From Isoetes taiwanensis (lineage: Eukaryota > Streptophyta > Lycopodiopsida > Isoetales > Isoetaceae), in assembly GCA_021234155.1 (NCBI GenBank), contig JAJEKV010000022.1, positions 2,726,728-2,790,727 of the forward strand: a stretch of 64,000 bases of DNA. The letters are read 5' to 3'. Both the position numbers and the translations under genes were made by a program. The notes beneath the pieces are model-generated. The model made no database searches, was not told the DNA's origin, and saw only the letters and a list, made by a program, of their open reading frames with translations. Each line of letters begins with the position of its first letter. The stretch's first letter is position 1. Below, piece after piece: positions 24,006 to 34,093 of this stretch.

Positions 24006-25159
24006 AAGCTCAAGTCCATACTTCCACTCCCAAGTGCCTGATGGGACAAATCACAAAGCTCTACTTTATGGCAACTGTTCTAGTTGGCATAGAGAGCTTT
24101 CCAACTTGCCATCGCTTATTGTTGGATACAAGTATCCTAGTTGGTGGTGGTAGTGAACTCCAATCCAAGATATTTGTATGTTTGCACTACATCTACATTT
24201 GTTTGCCTTCTTTCTAGCATAAAAAACTTGCTGATTAATTAGCCGAACTTGCTCTGCATTAAAGATTGAGTTGCTATAGAATTTTGGAAGATTATGGCTA
24301 GCTAGATATCTGTAAAACAATGTAGACGATATGATTATATATATGAGCTACCTCTTGCTCGTACTATTGGGGTTTTTGTATAACTATTGGCAACCCATAC
24401 ATCATAAGCAACCTGTTTAATTAAAAAACTATAGCGGGACGAGATCGTGCCACATAGCGGGACGAGATCGTGCCACATGGGCAAGACCATCCTAGAGCAA
24501 TGATCGAGCGTTGAAAACACGTGGAGACAAAGACACACAACATTAGATCATGCTTCAATGCTCCAGATCATGCCATATGGAGCAATCTAAACTAGTAGGC
24601 ATCCAAAAACGCACCCCTCCTTTTTTTATTTAAGGAACTTCAGAGGGCTCACATCATGCCACATGAGCAAGATCATCATGGACCATTGATTGGGCATTGA
24701 AAACACATGTGCATGACTAATACACAACAAAAGAAATGTAATTATATTGCATGTCAAGGCTTTGGGATCTGATCCATGTGAACATAGCAACATGGACATC
24801 AACCACATTCATACACATTGTTTTCCTACCATGAAGTAGGTTTCAAATGGGCAGACTTACTTAGATTACAAACTAAAATAATGTACTAAATTCATATGTC
24901 TAACTGCATCTCTTAAGATTGCTTTTTTTCTATGTTTAACGAATAAATATAAATCATACCTAGGTAATTATATTTCTACATTGAATAATATCATGTCAAT
25001 AACATTTTTTTTTTAATATATGAGTGCATAACAAAAAAAATTATAACCAGTTTAACTATTTGTCTGACAGAAATAAAAATATGGAATGAATCATCTTGCA
25101 ATAACAAAAATAGAGGTTCGAACTAGAATTATGCTAACACAAATGAAGGAAGGATATAG
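24006..25159. other. Intergenic with small duplications
   Basis: AGCGGGACGAGATCGTGCCA plus CAT is present twice in tandem (about 24433-24478). A diverged version of the following sequence (TGCCACATGAGCAAGATCAT ... GGGCATTGAAAACACATG) recurs at about 24655-24710. No gene is recognised. Confidence 0.5.
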
Positions 25160-25910
25160 TCAATAATGCATTTGCTGGACAGGAGGAGGTTGGTCATATA
25201 TATGTTGCACATTTTGAAAACCTAAAGAGGCAAAGGGATCAGTGTCAAATAGATTGAAAACCAATTAAAATGAAGAAATAGACGAAAACGTTTACCAAGA
25301 GAGGGTTGGATTCCTCGATTCTTAAGCTCCCGATATTGTTGGGCAATAGAGCAACAAAGGCAGCAATAATCCACACAACAGTCATTACATGGGTCTTCGG
25401 GAAGGCCATATTTTTGTCTAAGTTTGTTTCTGTAACTACAAGTATAGACACAAGCCATGCCAATGGAGCCCATAAGGCAAAACGTACACCCTGCTGATGC
25501 ACATGCTGCAAAACCAATCAGACAAATTATAAAAGTGCACATGCACAAATCTTTAGATCAGCATGCCTACTTTACTTACATGTACCCCCTCTATCTAGAA
25601 TATGTGCAATTTCTCCAAAGGGAAGGCATGGAAGCCAGTATGCCAAACAACCTGAATCAAAGTATATAACCCGTAGAATTAGCTTTGACCATCATATAAC
25701 TTTGTACATATGAAGGAATTGCATGATCTAAAGGCCGGTTGCTTGATTTGAAGGTTGCTTACATGATCCAAGGTCTTCAAAGCATCCGCATAGGCCTGTC
25801 GTCCATTGTCCTGAATTTGCAGGTGCTCCAATGTAAGCATTTGAGGCGGCTGGTATTGGGAGGGTCACTATAGGAGGAGGAACTTGGGGGGACAGTGGAG
25901 GCGGAGCCAT
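25160..25910 (-). CDS. PLAC8-domain protein, plant cadmium resistance / FWL-like
   Basis: A complete four-exon gene: 25910-25763, 25651-25580, 25505-25296 and 25221-25160, all with GT-AG introns and matching phases, giving 163 residues. A Pro-rich N-terminus (MAPPPLSPQVPPP) is followed by the PLAC8 domain: QWTTGLCGCFEDLGSCC (35-51), CLAYWLPCLPFGEIAHILDR (51-70), CTFCLMGSIGMACVYTCSYR (80-99), then a Cys-rich stretch and SIAQQYRELKNRG (126-138). Family members are small membrane proteins with two hydrophobic segments; they affect Cd/Zn transport or organ size. The usual CCxxxxCPC motif reads CCLAYWLPC here, so Leu replaces the second-block Cys. An upstream in-frame ATG at 25946 would add 12 hydrophobic residues. 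The ATG at 25910 is preferred because it directly precedes the Pro-rich start. The metal role is inferred from the family. Confidence 0.88.
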
Positions 25911-26376
25911 TGGTGCCTTAATGATAACAACTACAACAAGGGCCACTTATAAGCAAAGTTTCCATGACTTTTTTTTGTCATAGGCCAAATGAATGAACAT
26001 GGCATATTGTAAGAAGCTTATTAAAGAAATGTTTGCTTACGCATGTGCTAACATGAGTGCCACGCTATTGTACCACATTTCTCGTTCAATTGTGCTTTTG
26101 CCAAAGAATGCATCTATAAAAACTATCGAAAATGTCAACGTATAGCATGATCATTTGTCAACCAAAGCTGTCTAAACAAATTTGTTTTTGCAAAATAATG
26201 TCAATGTATGCTATATATTCGGCGAAATTAAAAATATCATGCTATACAGTCAATAAGACAGGTGGAACATGAATGCTCGAATTATATCAATAATATTGAA
26301 GTCATTTCCTTTATATACAATCAATACACATGTGCGAGATGAATACTTGGAGATATTAATATCTTTCAATAATATC

Positions 26377-26392
26377 AAAATTCTTTTGTTAT
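26377..26392. repeat. Target-site duplication, left copy, of the full-length LINE
   Basis: AAAATTCTTTTGTTAT lies just before the element. The same string follows the poly(A) at 32865-32880. The leading A residues on the right are ambiguous with the tail, so at least ATTCTTTTGTTAT (13 bp) is a sure duplication. Confidence 0.85.
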
Positions 26393-26397
26393 GAACG

Positions 26398-27327
26398 ATG
26401 GACGAAGGCACAGCTAAAGCGGCCGCGTTCGCGGCAGCCGGTAACAGTCCTGGGTTAGACCCAGGTGACTTCAACGGAGGCACAGGGCCTCCGATTCATT
26501 CTTCTATCGCAGCTCAGGGCTGCACAACAGCAGCTTGTCAGGCCAGTGGGGCTCCTAGTAAACCTTCCCCAGTCGAAGGGGCTTCCAACGAATCCCATCC
26601 AAAATTTGGGGCTTCTGCCTTGCAAGAGGTAAATCAATCCATTAGTCCATTTCATAAGAGTTCTAGCCTAGCTACAAGAATCCGTGTCTTACATAGCATA
26701 GACCACTCCCCAAAAGGGGCAAACGAAATAGGAGCAGGGAAGATAAATGGAAGGGAAGATCAGACTCCCATTGCCTGCGTGAGTGCTTTTGGGGCTATCC
26801 AAAAATTGAAAAACTCAATGTTAGGAGCAGAGGCAGGAATCAGTGTCAAAGGGGGACTATCCCGAGTAGGCACTGCCGATTATGAGCATAACATAGCCAC
26901 ACAGCAGGGGTTGCTACTCGGAGATTGTCTAGATTCTATGATGGAAGAGGCAACAGAGATAACAAAGGGGCGGGAGCGGGAAGAGAAGAAAAAGATAGTT
27001 GGTGATAAACTGGCAGAGCTAAGGAAGAGTTCAGGTGCGCTGGTAGAATCGATACTAGCAAAGAACACCATGGAGCATACAAATTTAGCAAGGAAAATAC
27101 AAGGCAATACAGCAATTGGGCATCAAACAAGCGTTACAGGTAAGTCTAATCCAGTTGTTGCTTGTCAAAATAAAACGCAAACGCAAAATCAAAATCGGGA
27201 CAGGACAAATATGGATGTTGAAAACCATAACAACACATGCACACATAAAGGTGCAACTGTATTTGGTGTGACTCAAACACCTACACCAAATGTGATAACA
27301 ATCAGAGAGAAAGGAGCAGCCATATAA
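26398..27327 (+). pseudogene. LINE ORF1, N-terminal part
   Basis: 309 codons from ATG 26398, five bases after the insertion point. The sequence is low in order: Ala/Gly/Pro-rich start (MDEGTAKAAAFAAAGNSPG), a charged helix near residues 185-215 (EEATEITKGREREEKKK) and an Asn/Thr/Gln-rich end. The following 750 bp (27330-28076) carry the remainder in shifted frames. One stretch, PCWFEIEDLPPDLL then SIANTLG, resembles the DUF4283/CCHC region common in plant LINE ORF1 proteins, which bind nucleic acid. Confidence 0.7.
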
Positions 27328-28076
27328 TGAAGGGGAAGGGCACAGTGTGCAGTGCGGTGCATCAAACCGATGAGAGGGTAGATGCTTATCAAAGTAAAAG
27401 GCAAATGAAAGCATAGGTGGTCATCCAAAAGCTTGCAATGGAAAGGACGAGGATTCGGTGAGAGTAGTAAATAAGCCGAGATTTTTGAGTGGATTGAACC
27501 ACATTCAAGATAAGAATAGAAGCGCCAAGAGTCACAGAGGCTCCAAATGGTTGAGATGGGCCTCATTGAGAACCTTGGGACGAAATTAGAAGCAAGAAAC
27601 CGGGAATGGCCATTGGCACCAACAGAGTTGTGGAGGTAGAAGATAATTTTCCGGCGTAAAATCAATCACGAGGTGCATAAAAAGTATTTAGAAAGCTTGA
27701 TCTCGCATTTCGGTTGTAGGCTTTTTATTGGGGGCTTCTTGGACCAAGCAAGCATTAAGCACGTGGCTATCAACACACTTGAAGAGGTTAGGTTTGCCCC
27801 AACACCAATCGCTTTAAGGCACCGGGCAACAACTTCTTTCTTATTATGTTTGATTGTGAAGCGGTAGATAGGCTAGTTGCCCGAAAGCAAACAGACCCTT
27901 TTTTGGGGAGACTTTATTCTCAGCTCGGTTCTATAACGCTGGCTTCTCTCCTAAACAAACCTCTGCTATCAAAATCCCATGTTGGTTTGAAATAGAAGAT
28001 CTACCACCGGACTTGCTAGTTCGAGTTCTTAAAGTCTATTGCTAACACACTAGGCTCATCGTGTCACATTCAATTC

Positions 28077-28922
28077 TTGAAGGGGCCTAGAATGCGGTTG
28101 CTATCCCAAAGAAATGCACATATCCCCAAAGGAGTGACAGTAAAAAGCGGAATGTGTTGCTTTAAATTTTTACTTAAGCTCATAAATGGATGGGAAATAA
28201 GGAGGATGTTCCCCAACTTAGAGCTAGAAGGCGTAATCAAGTCAGACCACACAAGTGCCAAAGATAACATTGCCTCCAGGGCCAAAGATAGAGAGCAGGA
28301 ACCTGTTGCTACGGTTGGTGTTACACTTAAAGAAAGTAGTCAAGTGACACTTGAACCTCTCCAGTGTACTGTCACCCCTCCATTTACAACCACTCTAGAA
28401 ACAACTGTTGCCATCTCCTCATTCTCACCCATTCCTGAAAATATGTTTGAAAATACGCCTCATAATGGACCAAAATCCAAAGAGGACATGGAGGCTCAGT
28501 GGCAAGTGGTAGCCTCCAAACACAGTACAAGAGCTAGAAATATTGCCAGGAAGTTCAGAGGCTCCCAAAACACAGTGGCCTTAAAAACTACAGAGGCTCC
28601 ACAGCCATTGTCGTCGTTGTCTAAATATATCACGGAGGCAACTTCTGTAGAGAAGGGGGAGCTTGCAGGTATAACAGGCAAAGATGATGTGTGGCACCCA
28701 AAAATGGCTTTGGTGATACACAAGGATAACTTCGAAGGGTCAGAAATAGATACAGCAGATGACGTGGAAATGTTGGATAACCCATTCGCTCTAATAGGCA
28801 AGAAGAACAAGATGGATGCAAATGTATATGTAGACAACATGGGTGAGATGAAAAGAAAAAAAGCCTCAGCCCCCTCTTTTAGCAACCCCGCTGGTGGTGA
28901 GTTGCTATTGAAGGGAAACTAG
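28077..28922 (+). pseudogene. LINE ORF1, C-terminal part
   Basis: 281 open codons continuing ORF1 after the frameshifted middle. A basic CCHC-like remnant (GVTVKSGMCCFKF) is followed by a long acidic, Ser/Thr-rich tail with WQVVASKHSTRARN, a motif commonly seen near the end of plant LINE ORF1 (xxVxxKxxxRxx). It terminates in TAG at 28920-28922. The next codon is the ATG of ORF2 in the same frame, so ORF1 and ORF2 are separated by a single stop codon. Confidence 0.65.
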
Positions 28923-28967
28923 ATGTGGAAAATAGAGGTGTTGGCCATACTCTTAAAACTCATAATG

Positions 28968-29836
28968 AATTTCAAAATCGTGAGCTGGAATATCAGAGGA
29001 GTAAAGTCGTCGGAGTTTAAAAGCAACAGGCTTTCACTAGCACTAAAGAGAGTGAACGCGGATATCATATGTTTTCAAGAACACAAGTGTAAGAAGGAGG
29101 AAGCTGATGTCCTGTTTAAAATAATAGGGAACGAGTATGTTGGAATTGTCTCGGCAAAGGAAAAATCTAGTGCAGGTACCTTAATCGCATGGAAAAACAC
29201 GGTTAAGGTGACAACATCTATGTCGGATAGATTTGGAAGGTGGTCCATCATTGTGTGGCAGCAGAACAACCAATCATGGGGAATTTTAAACATTTACGCG
29301 CATAACAATCCTAGGGGAAGAGGTGCACTATGGGCTTCCCTCAGGCATAAAATCAAAAGTCTTGGTAATCACATAGCATGGTTAATGCTAGGCGATTTTA
29401 ATATGGTGGAGACAGCAGAAGACAGACGTGGTGCAACATCTGACATTGTTAATGGTTTTGAAAAAGAGCAGTGGGGTAAATTGATAGACGGCTAGGTGGA
29501 CTTATTGAGTGGAGGGGGATAAAGGTTTCACATGGTGCAACGGTTGGGTGGGACGAGGGTAGAGCTTACGCTAGACATGGCCAGTGTTACGTGAATTACA
29601 ATACACTCGCCACTTCCCCAACTCTTCGTAGAGTAAACTGCACCGACAATGCGATATCTGATCATAATCCTCAGGTAATTTCATGCCAGGAATGTAGGAA
29701 AAAAGTCTCAAGAACTGTATTTAAAATGAATATCAAGTATCCGAAAAGAGCACGCTTTTCTCGCAAAATGCAAAGAAATTTGGCAAGCGGCATTTATAAA
29801 AGACTCGGGCATGAAGGCCTTTGGCGCAAAGACTAG
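28968..29836 (+). pseudogene. LINE ORF2 endonuclease (APE-type)
   Basis: From the internal ATG at 28968 the frame begins MNFKIVSWNIRGVKS, the Asn-containing first motif of AP-endonuclease-like LINE nucleases. It continues with IICFQEHK (catalytic Glu), WGILNIYAHNNPRGR and LMLGDFNMVETAEDR (GDFN). It stops at 29495. The end of the domain is readable in another frame near 29660 (AISDHNPQV, the SDH catalytic motif). This enzyme nicks target DNA to start reverse transcription. All catalytic motifs are visible, but the frame is broken between 29495 and 29591. Confidence 0.8.
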
Positions 29837-30059
29837 CAAATATTAAGCAATTTGCTAAACTGCGTGGGGAGAGAAAAAGTACGAGGAGGAGAGCATCTTT
29901 GGACAAACTATCTGATCAATTGACAACCCTCGAGCGGCCGGGTCCCAATGATGGTACGTAAGAGAAAAAATTAATGGATGAGATTAAAAAGTCGAGGAGA
30001 CTAAGACCTGCCGAGAAAAGCAAAGGCAGGTTTAACTTGGCTTAGGCAAGCGGATAAAT

Positions 30060-31330
30060 GCTCTAAGTTTTTTTTTAAGGTACGCCAAGGTAAGAGATGG
30101 TCAACAAAGATTATCTAGCATTACACTTGATGATGGGTCGATACTAAAAAGTTGTGATGGGCTTCATAAGTTTCTTCACGATCACTTTCAAAGCTTCTTC
30201 GGTGAGAAGCGAATGCCGTTCGGGACGAGTTTGAAGAGTTAGTGGTTTCCAAGGTGTCTCAGTCATAACAAATGAGCAACACCAAATGTTGAGCCCCACT
30301 ATCTATAGATGATCATCGAGGCGGTCATCGCCCTCGACAAAGAGAAGTGTCCAGGGGATGGATGGGATTCCAATAGAGTTTTTAGGTTTATTGGGAATGG
30401 ATTAAAACCGATATATTCTCGGCTTTTATGAGACTTCCAACAAGCGAGACCACACGGATCCCAAGCTAAATACAAGGTTGTATCGCTTTTGATTCCAAAG
30501 GGAAAAGACCCCGCATACTATCAATGACCGGAGACCCATCACATTCTTTGTCGGCATTCTATAAGATAATAGCAAAGGGAATGGCAGAGAAAATAAAGCC
30601 CATACTTGCGAAACTATCTCCCCGGCCCGGTCGGGTTTTCTCCCGAGGAAGGAACATTCGCACAATATAGCAAAGCTGACTTTTGAGGGTATGTATTGGG
30701 CTAAAAACACAGTCAAAAAAGTAGCTTACATCAAGTTGGATTTTACTAAGGCATACGATAGTATCGGGTGGAGCTTTTTATATAAAATCTTTGTTAAAAT
30801 TGGGTTCTTGGGAATTTTTTACTTGGAAGTGTTAAGAGATTACTCCACTCATACGAGGCCTCTGTTCTTCTCAACGGGGAGTCCTCTCCTATATTGGCAT
30901 CGAAAGAGGCATTAGAGCAGGGGATGCCCACTAGCTCCATTTCTATTTAACATAGCGTGAAGCTTTCTCACGGCTATTTCTCTGAGGCCTCAAGGGATGG
31001 TCTAGTAGAAGGTCTTCAAATGGGGGATGGATCTCGGCCAGATATGCAATCAATAATGTGAGATGACTTTTTTTTTGTTTCTAGTAGCGAGGAGAGCAAT
31101 CTAAAGAATGCCGGTCGGTTGTTAGACACTTTCTCCTTGGCCTCGGGATGTCTCATCAATGGAAGAAATGCTTCGGCGAATGGGTCGGGAAGGACCACAT
31201 CCGGTGTTTAGAGCCTCCGTGGAAAATCATAAAAGCTGGGGAGTATTCTAACCTTCTTGGAATCCAAGTGGGAATTAAAGTACCCTCAACAAAAGTATGG
31301 GATGAGATGATATTAGGATTCTGAAGCATC
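30060..31330 (+). pseudogene. LINE ORF2 reverse transcriptase, multiply frameshifted
   Basis: RT landmarks appear in order but in different frames: FFFKVRQGKRWSTKI and ITLDDGS (about 30070-30140), EAVIALDKEKCPGDGWD (about 30318-30368), DRRPIT (about 30525), SGF/PRKEHSHNI (about 30630-30670), and AYIKLDFTKAYDSIGWSFL (30725-30781, motif A with catalytic Asp). After these comes a degraded GIRAGD (about 30905, motif B) and a degraded FADD region (about 31050). At least four frame changes or stops occur, so no active enzyme is encoded. Confidence 0.75.
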
Positions 31331-31345
31331 CGAATTGGTGGAAAG

Positions 31346-31906
31346 TTGCAAAACTATCATGTTTGGCGGGATAGTAGTAGCGAAGCATGTCGGCAAAGAA
31401 AGACGCACATCTATGTCTCATCTCTCCTCATAGCCCCACCAGAGAAAGTAAAAGAAATGGAAGGGACAATTAGAAACTTTGTGTGGGGAGGCAACGAGGA
31501 AGGAGCACTAGTGAAAATAGCATGGTGGAAATGTAAAAGAGATAAGGAAGAAGGGGGAATAGGCATGATTGACTTAGCCCTACAAAGCAAAATACTAGTA
31601 GCCAAATTCATGTGGAATATTTTAGAGGAGAAAATGAAGTCACCAGGCCTCCAACTCATAGCACAGGCCATACGTTTCTCCTACACACATGCTAAAGTAT
31701 CAGCACAAGTATCTCTTCCATGGTCTCTATTTTATGGCTTGAAACCAAGTTCCGAGGCCTCACCGTTCTTAAGAGGTCTCATTTCCGCGTGGGACGTGGT
31801 GAAAAAGCTCTTCACATTGAATATCGAATTGTGTGTGCGAATACTACTCCACCATGGTGGATTCCAGTCAACTACCGCAATAAGAATGGTCCTCTGGCCC
31901 TTTTAG
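31346..31906 (+). pseudogene. LINE ORF2, post-RT connection domain
   Basis: 186 open codons with SLLIAPPEKVKEMEGTIRNF, FVWGG, KIAWWKCKRDKEEGGIGMID and LQSKILVAKFMWNILEE. This is the thumb/connection region that follows plant LINE RT domains (..IRNFIWGG..VAW..C.PK..GGLG..).  It aligns with the minus-strand LINE at 46.1-46.4 kb, showing the two belong to related groups. The frame shifts near 31790 into the next segment (to 32091). Confidence 0.7.
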
Positions 31907-32196
31907 CTGACATCAGAGTGGTGAGAAGATGGATCAGCTGTGGCATTGGTTCGTGTGCAATGTGGTATGAAGGTGGTCAGTTAACAGAATGGATGGTATT
32001 CAAGCAGAAATTCGGCCTCCAGAATAACGACAAAACAATGTGGGAATGTATTGCAGTAAGTCTTCCAAACCACATAAATAGCACGCAGTAAGAAACCTTG
32101 GGTTCTCGATCAATGCGCGAGGAGGGTCATTTGTGAAATCAACATATAAGCCGCCCGAAGACAAAAGGTACTTTATCGCTACCGACTCAATGGAAC

Positions 32197-32721
32197 GTGC
32201 AAGTCAGCGGCCTTACAGTTGAAGGAAATTTGGAGGGTGTATGGATAAAAATTTCCCCCCCGAAAGTGAATTCTTTTTTATGGCAAGTAATTCATAGGGT
32301 TCCTATGGTAAACGAAAGGGTATCCAATTTCAAAGTCGATGTGAGCCCTCTATGTCCATTGTGCAAGTTGGATGAAGAGTCTCCCGGAACATTGCTTAGT
32401 AGAGTGCACCACCCGACACGCAAGTTGTGTGGTCGTGGTGCATGGATATGTTCAACAATACATTGGGGACCGGCCGATCTCCTTCTAGGTAGATATCAAA
32501 GAGAATGGCAGGTCTCAAAGCGCAAAGCTTTTCATATTGTCAGATCATGGGCATTATGGGTCATATGGAAAAGGCGTAATTCTTTCACTCTAGGAAAAGA
32601 GGCATATACTACAGCCACACAAATACTGCACATGCTCATAGAGAAGCTTAGAAAGTTCAAGTGTGTGGTCGAAGGTGATGTTTCCCTTGTTTGGGAGACT
32701 TTCATCAAGCTACCACCTTAA
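32197..32721 (+). pseudogene. LINE ORF2 C-terminus with zf-RVT zinc-binding domain
   Basis: 174 open codons. WIKISPPKVNSFLWQVIHRV, then VSPLCPLCKLDEESPGTLL, then a short frameshifted or altered His/Cys segment. The C-terminal segment SWALWVIWKRRNSFTLGKE ends the protein. The P.K...F.W.....LPT..R....V.....C..C....E...HL pattern is the RVT zinc-binding domain of plant LINEs. The second Cys/His pair is partly lost (LLSRVHHP where LLECT.... is expected), consistent with decay. TAA at 32719-32721 ends the frame about 130 bp before the poly(A). Confidence 0.75.
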
Positions 32722-32864
32722 GAAGAAGGCATCTACATTCATTCTAAAAAGGCTTTGTAGCTACCCCCTCTTCAAACTTGTTCAGGAGGGTGTCTATCTG
32801 CTATAAGGCTGTGTAATAGTTTACCTATAAATGGAAAATTCTTTATCCTTCAAAAAAAAAAAAA

Positions 32865-33299
32865 AAAATTCTTTTGTTATTACCTATCTTCAAAATGAAC
32901 AGATCATCTCCAACAACTGTATAGGTTTAATTAGATAAATATACAAGCAATTATGACATTTGTAATATGTTGCAAATGTATTGTCAATATGCGCATTATG
33001 CAACTCATTATCTCATTTCAAGGACAAATCAAAAATAGTTATTCCTCTTTTGGATGGATTTTCTAGCTTCGACAAGGTTATATCAAAATCAAATGGTAAC
33101 ATATATCTGAACATATATAATGCAGTCTCTTATTTTGCTTTTTTATTTTTTTTTTGTGGTATCTATTATTCCCCGCCGCCGTCTTCAGCTTAACTTGACA
33201 CATGTTAATGTCCTCCGTTTTATTGCTCTGATGCGTAGCAGACCTGCAGATGAAATCGGATCTCGCTTGCAACTTGCAATCGCCTTGCGACGAGACTGG
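32865..33299. other. Right target-site duplication, then non-genic sequence
   Basis: AAAATTCTTTTGTTAT at 32865-32880 repeats the left flank of the LINE. The rest, to the RRM fragment, is AT-rich; no gene is seen. Confidence 0.6.
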
Positions 33300-33747
33300 A
33301 TTCTTCACAAACTGGATGGATGGGATTCCTGCGTGGTTGCCATTGTTACAAAACCAAATCCACGACTCCTTCCAGTTTCCTGATCATATATAACCTGCCA
33401 AATGATACATGCATATATAAATGCAAATGCTACTACAAGTGGTATCTTATAAACACAAAAGCTACTACAGTTACTGCTAACCTCTACCCATGAACTTGAA
33501 AAGTCTGTTATGTACATTGATAATGTCTACTCCAAAATCAAAAGGCAAATTAAAAGAAACATTCTATCTATCTGAGTAAGTGGAAAATCAACCACAGACT
33601 ATGCAAAGGTTCGTGCACATTCTTACATACAGAATAAGAACTTATTAAAAACAAAACTGGAAACTACAATATACAGAAAGATAATGAGAATTAGCATACC
33701 TCAACCATCTCGACCTGTCCACACCTTTGAAAGACTTGAGACAAGCA
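33300..33747 (-). pseudogene. RRM fragment of a chloroplast-ribonucleoprotein-like protein (two exons)
   Basis: Two minus-strand pieces join through a GT-AG intron. Exon A (about 33747-33700) reads LSQVFQRCGQVEMVE and ends at a GTATGC donor. Exon B begins at 33394 after ...TTTGGCAG and reads VIYDQETGRSRGFGFVTMAT. Together they give RNP-1 (RGFGFVTM) and the preceding strand of the first RRM of cp28/cp31-type proteins, which stabilise and edit plastid RNA. After TTQES the sequence diverges to SHPSSL and a stop, and upstream of exon A the 80-bp tandem repeat intrudes. Neither RNP-2 nor a second RRM is visible, so it is a fragment. It lies head to head with CRTISO. Confidence 0.7.
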
Positions 33748-33905
33748 TTCGCTATTACAGGTGCCGGTTAGCTAGTTTGCACACCAGCCGCCCAGCAATA
33801 CTGGCGACCGCCAGGTTACAGGCAACATTCGCTATTACAGGTGCCGGTTAGCTAGTTTGCACACCAGCCGCCCAGCAACACTGGCGACCGCCAGGTTACA
33901 GGCAA
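33746..33905. repeat. 80-bp tandem duplication upstream of CRTISO
   Basis: CATTCGCTATTACAGGTGCC through GGTTACAGGCAA occurs at 33746-33825 and again at 33826-33905 with one difference (AATACT versus AACACT). It overlaps the truncated end of the RRM fragment. Confidence 0.95.
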
Positions 33906-33924
33906 CAGTAATTTTGGAGAGGTT

Positions 33925-34010
33925 TCTCGCATATCTACCATATACTTAGAATATGCGGGAAACCTACACGAGCGAGGGTTTGCCCCCTAGGGGCAACCCA
34001 AAAAGAAGTG
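33925..34010. repeat. Dispersed repeat copy C at the 5' end of CRTISO
   Basis: CATATACTTAGAATATGCGG ... GAGGGTTTGCCCCCTAGG GGCAACCCAAAAAGAAG matches the right part of the repeat at 18510-18595. It contains the same imperfect hairpin (GGTTTGCCCC / GGGGCAACC). It lies only about 85 bp before the chosen CRTISO start codon and contains an in-frame upstream ATG at 33953. Confidence 0.7.
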
Positions 34011-34093
34011 ATGCCACTAGGGATAAATTATTATACAACGAAAGGAAAAGGAAAAGATTTCAAGCAAATATCTTGAAGAGGGGGATAGATAGA

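Larger units (their letters stand above)
26393..32864 (+). mobile_element. Full-length L1-type LINE, decayed
   Basis: A 6.5-kb non-LTR retrotransposon bounded by a direct duplication and ending in about 16 A residues (32852-32867). In order it carries ORF1 (26398-28922, frameshifted in the middle), ORF2 endonuclease (28968 to about 29836), reverse transcriptase (about 30060-31330, several frameshifts) and a zinc-knuckle RT C-terminus (to 32721). The 5' leader is only about 5 bp, so insertion is full length or very nearly so. Frameshifts and stops in ORF1 and ORF2 mean this copy is no longer autonomous. It does not carry the UUCG hairpin/pentamer tail seen in the other LINE family of this window. 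Confidence 0.88.

Noticed and set aside
27085-27665. Overlapping minus frames of 109-130 codons
   Set aside because: Antisense to LINE ORF1; no independent support.
28496-28885. 129-codon minus-strand frame
   Set aside because: Shadow of the LINE ORF1 tail on plus, which has clear context.
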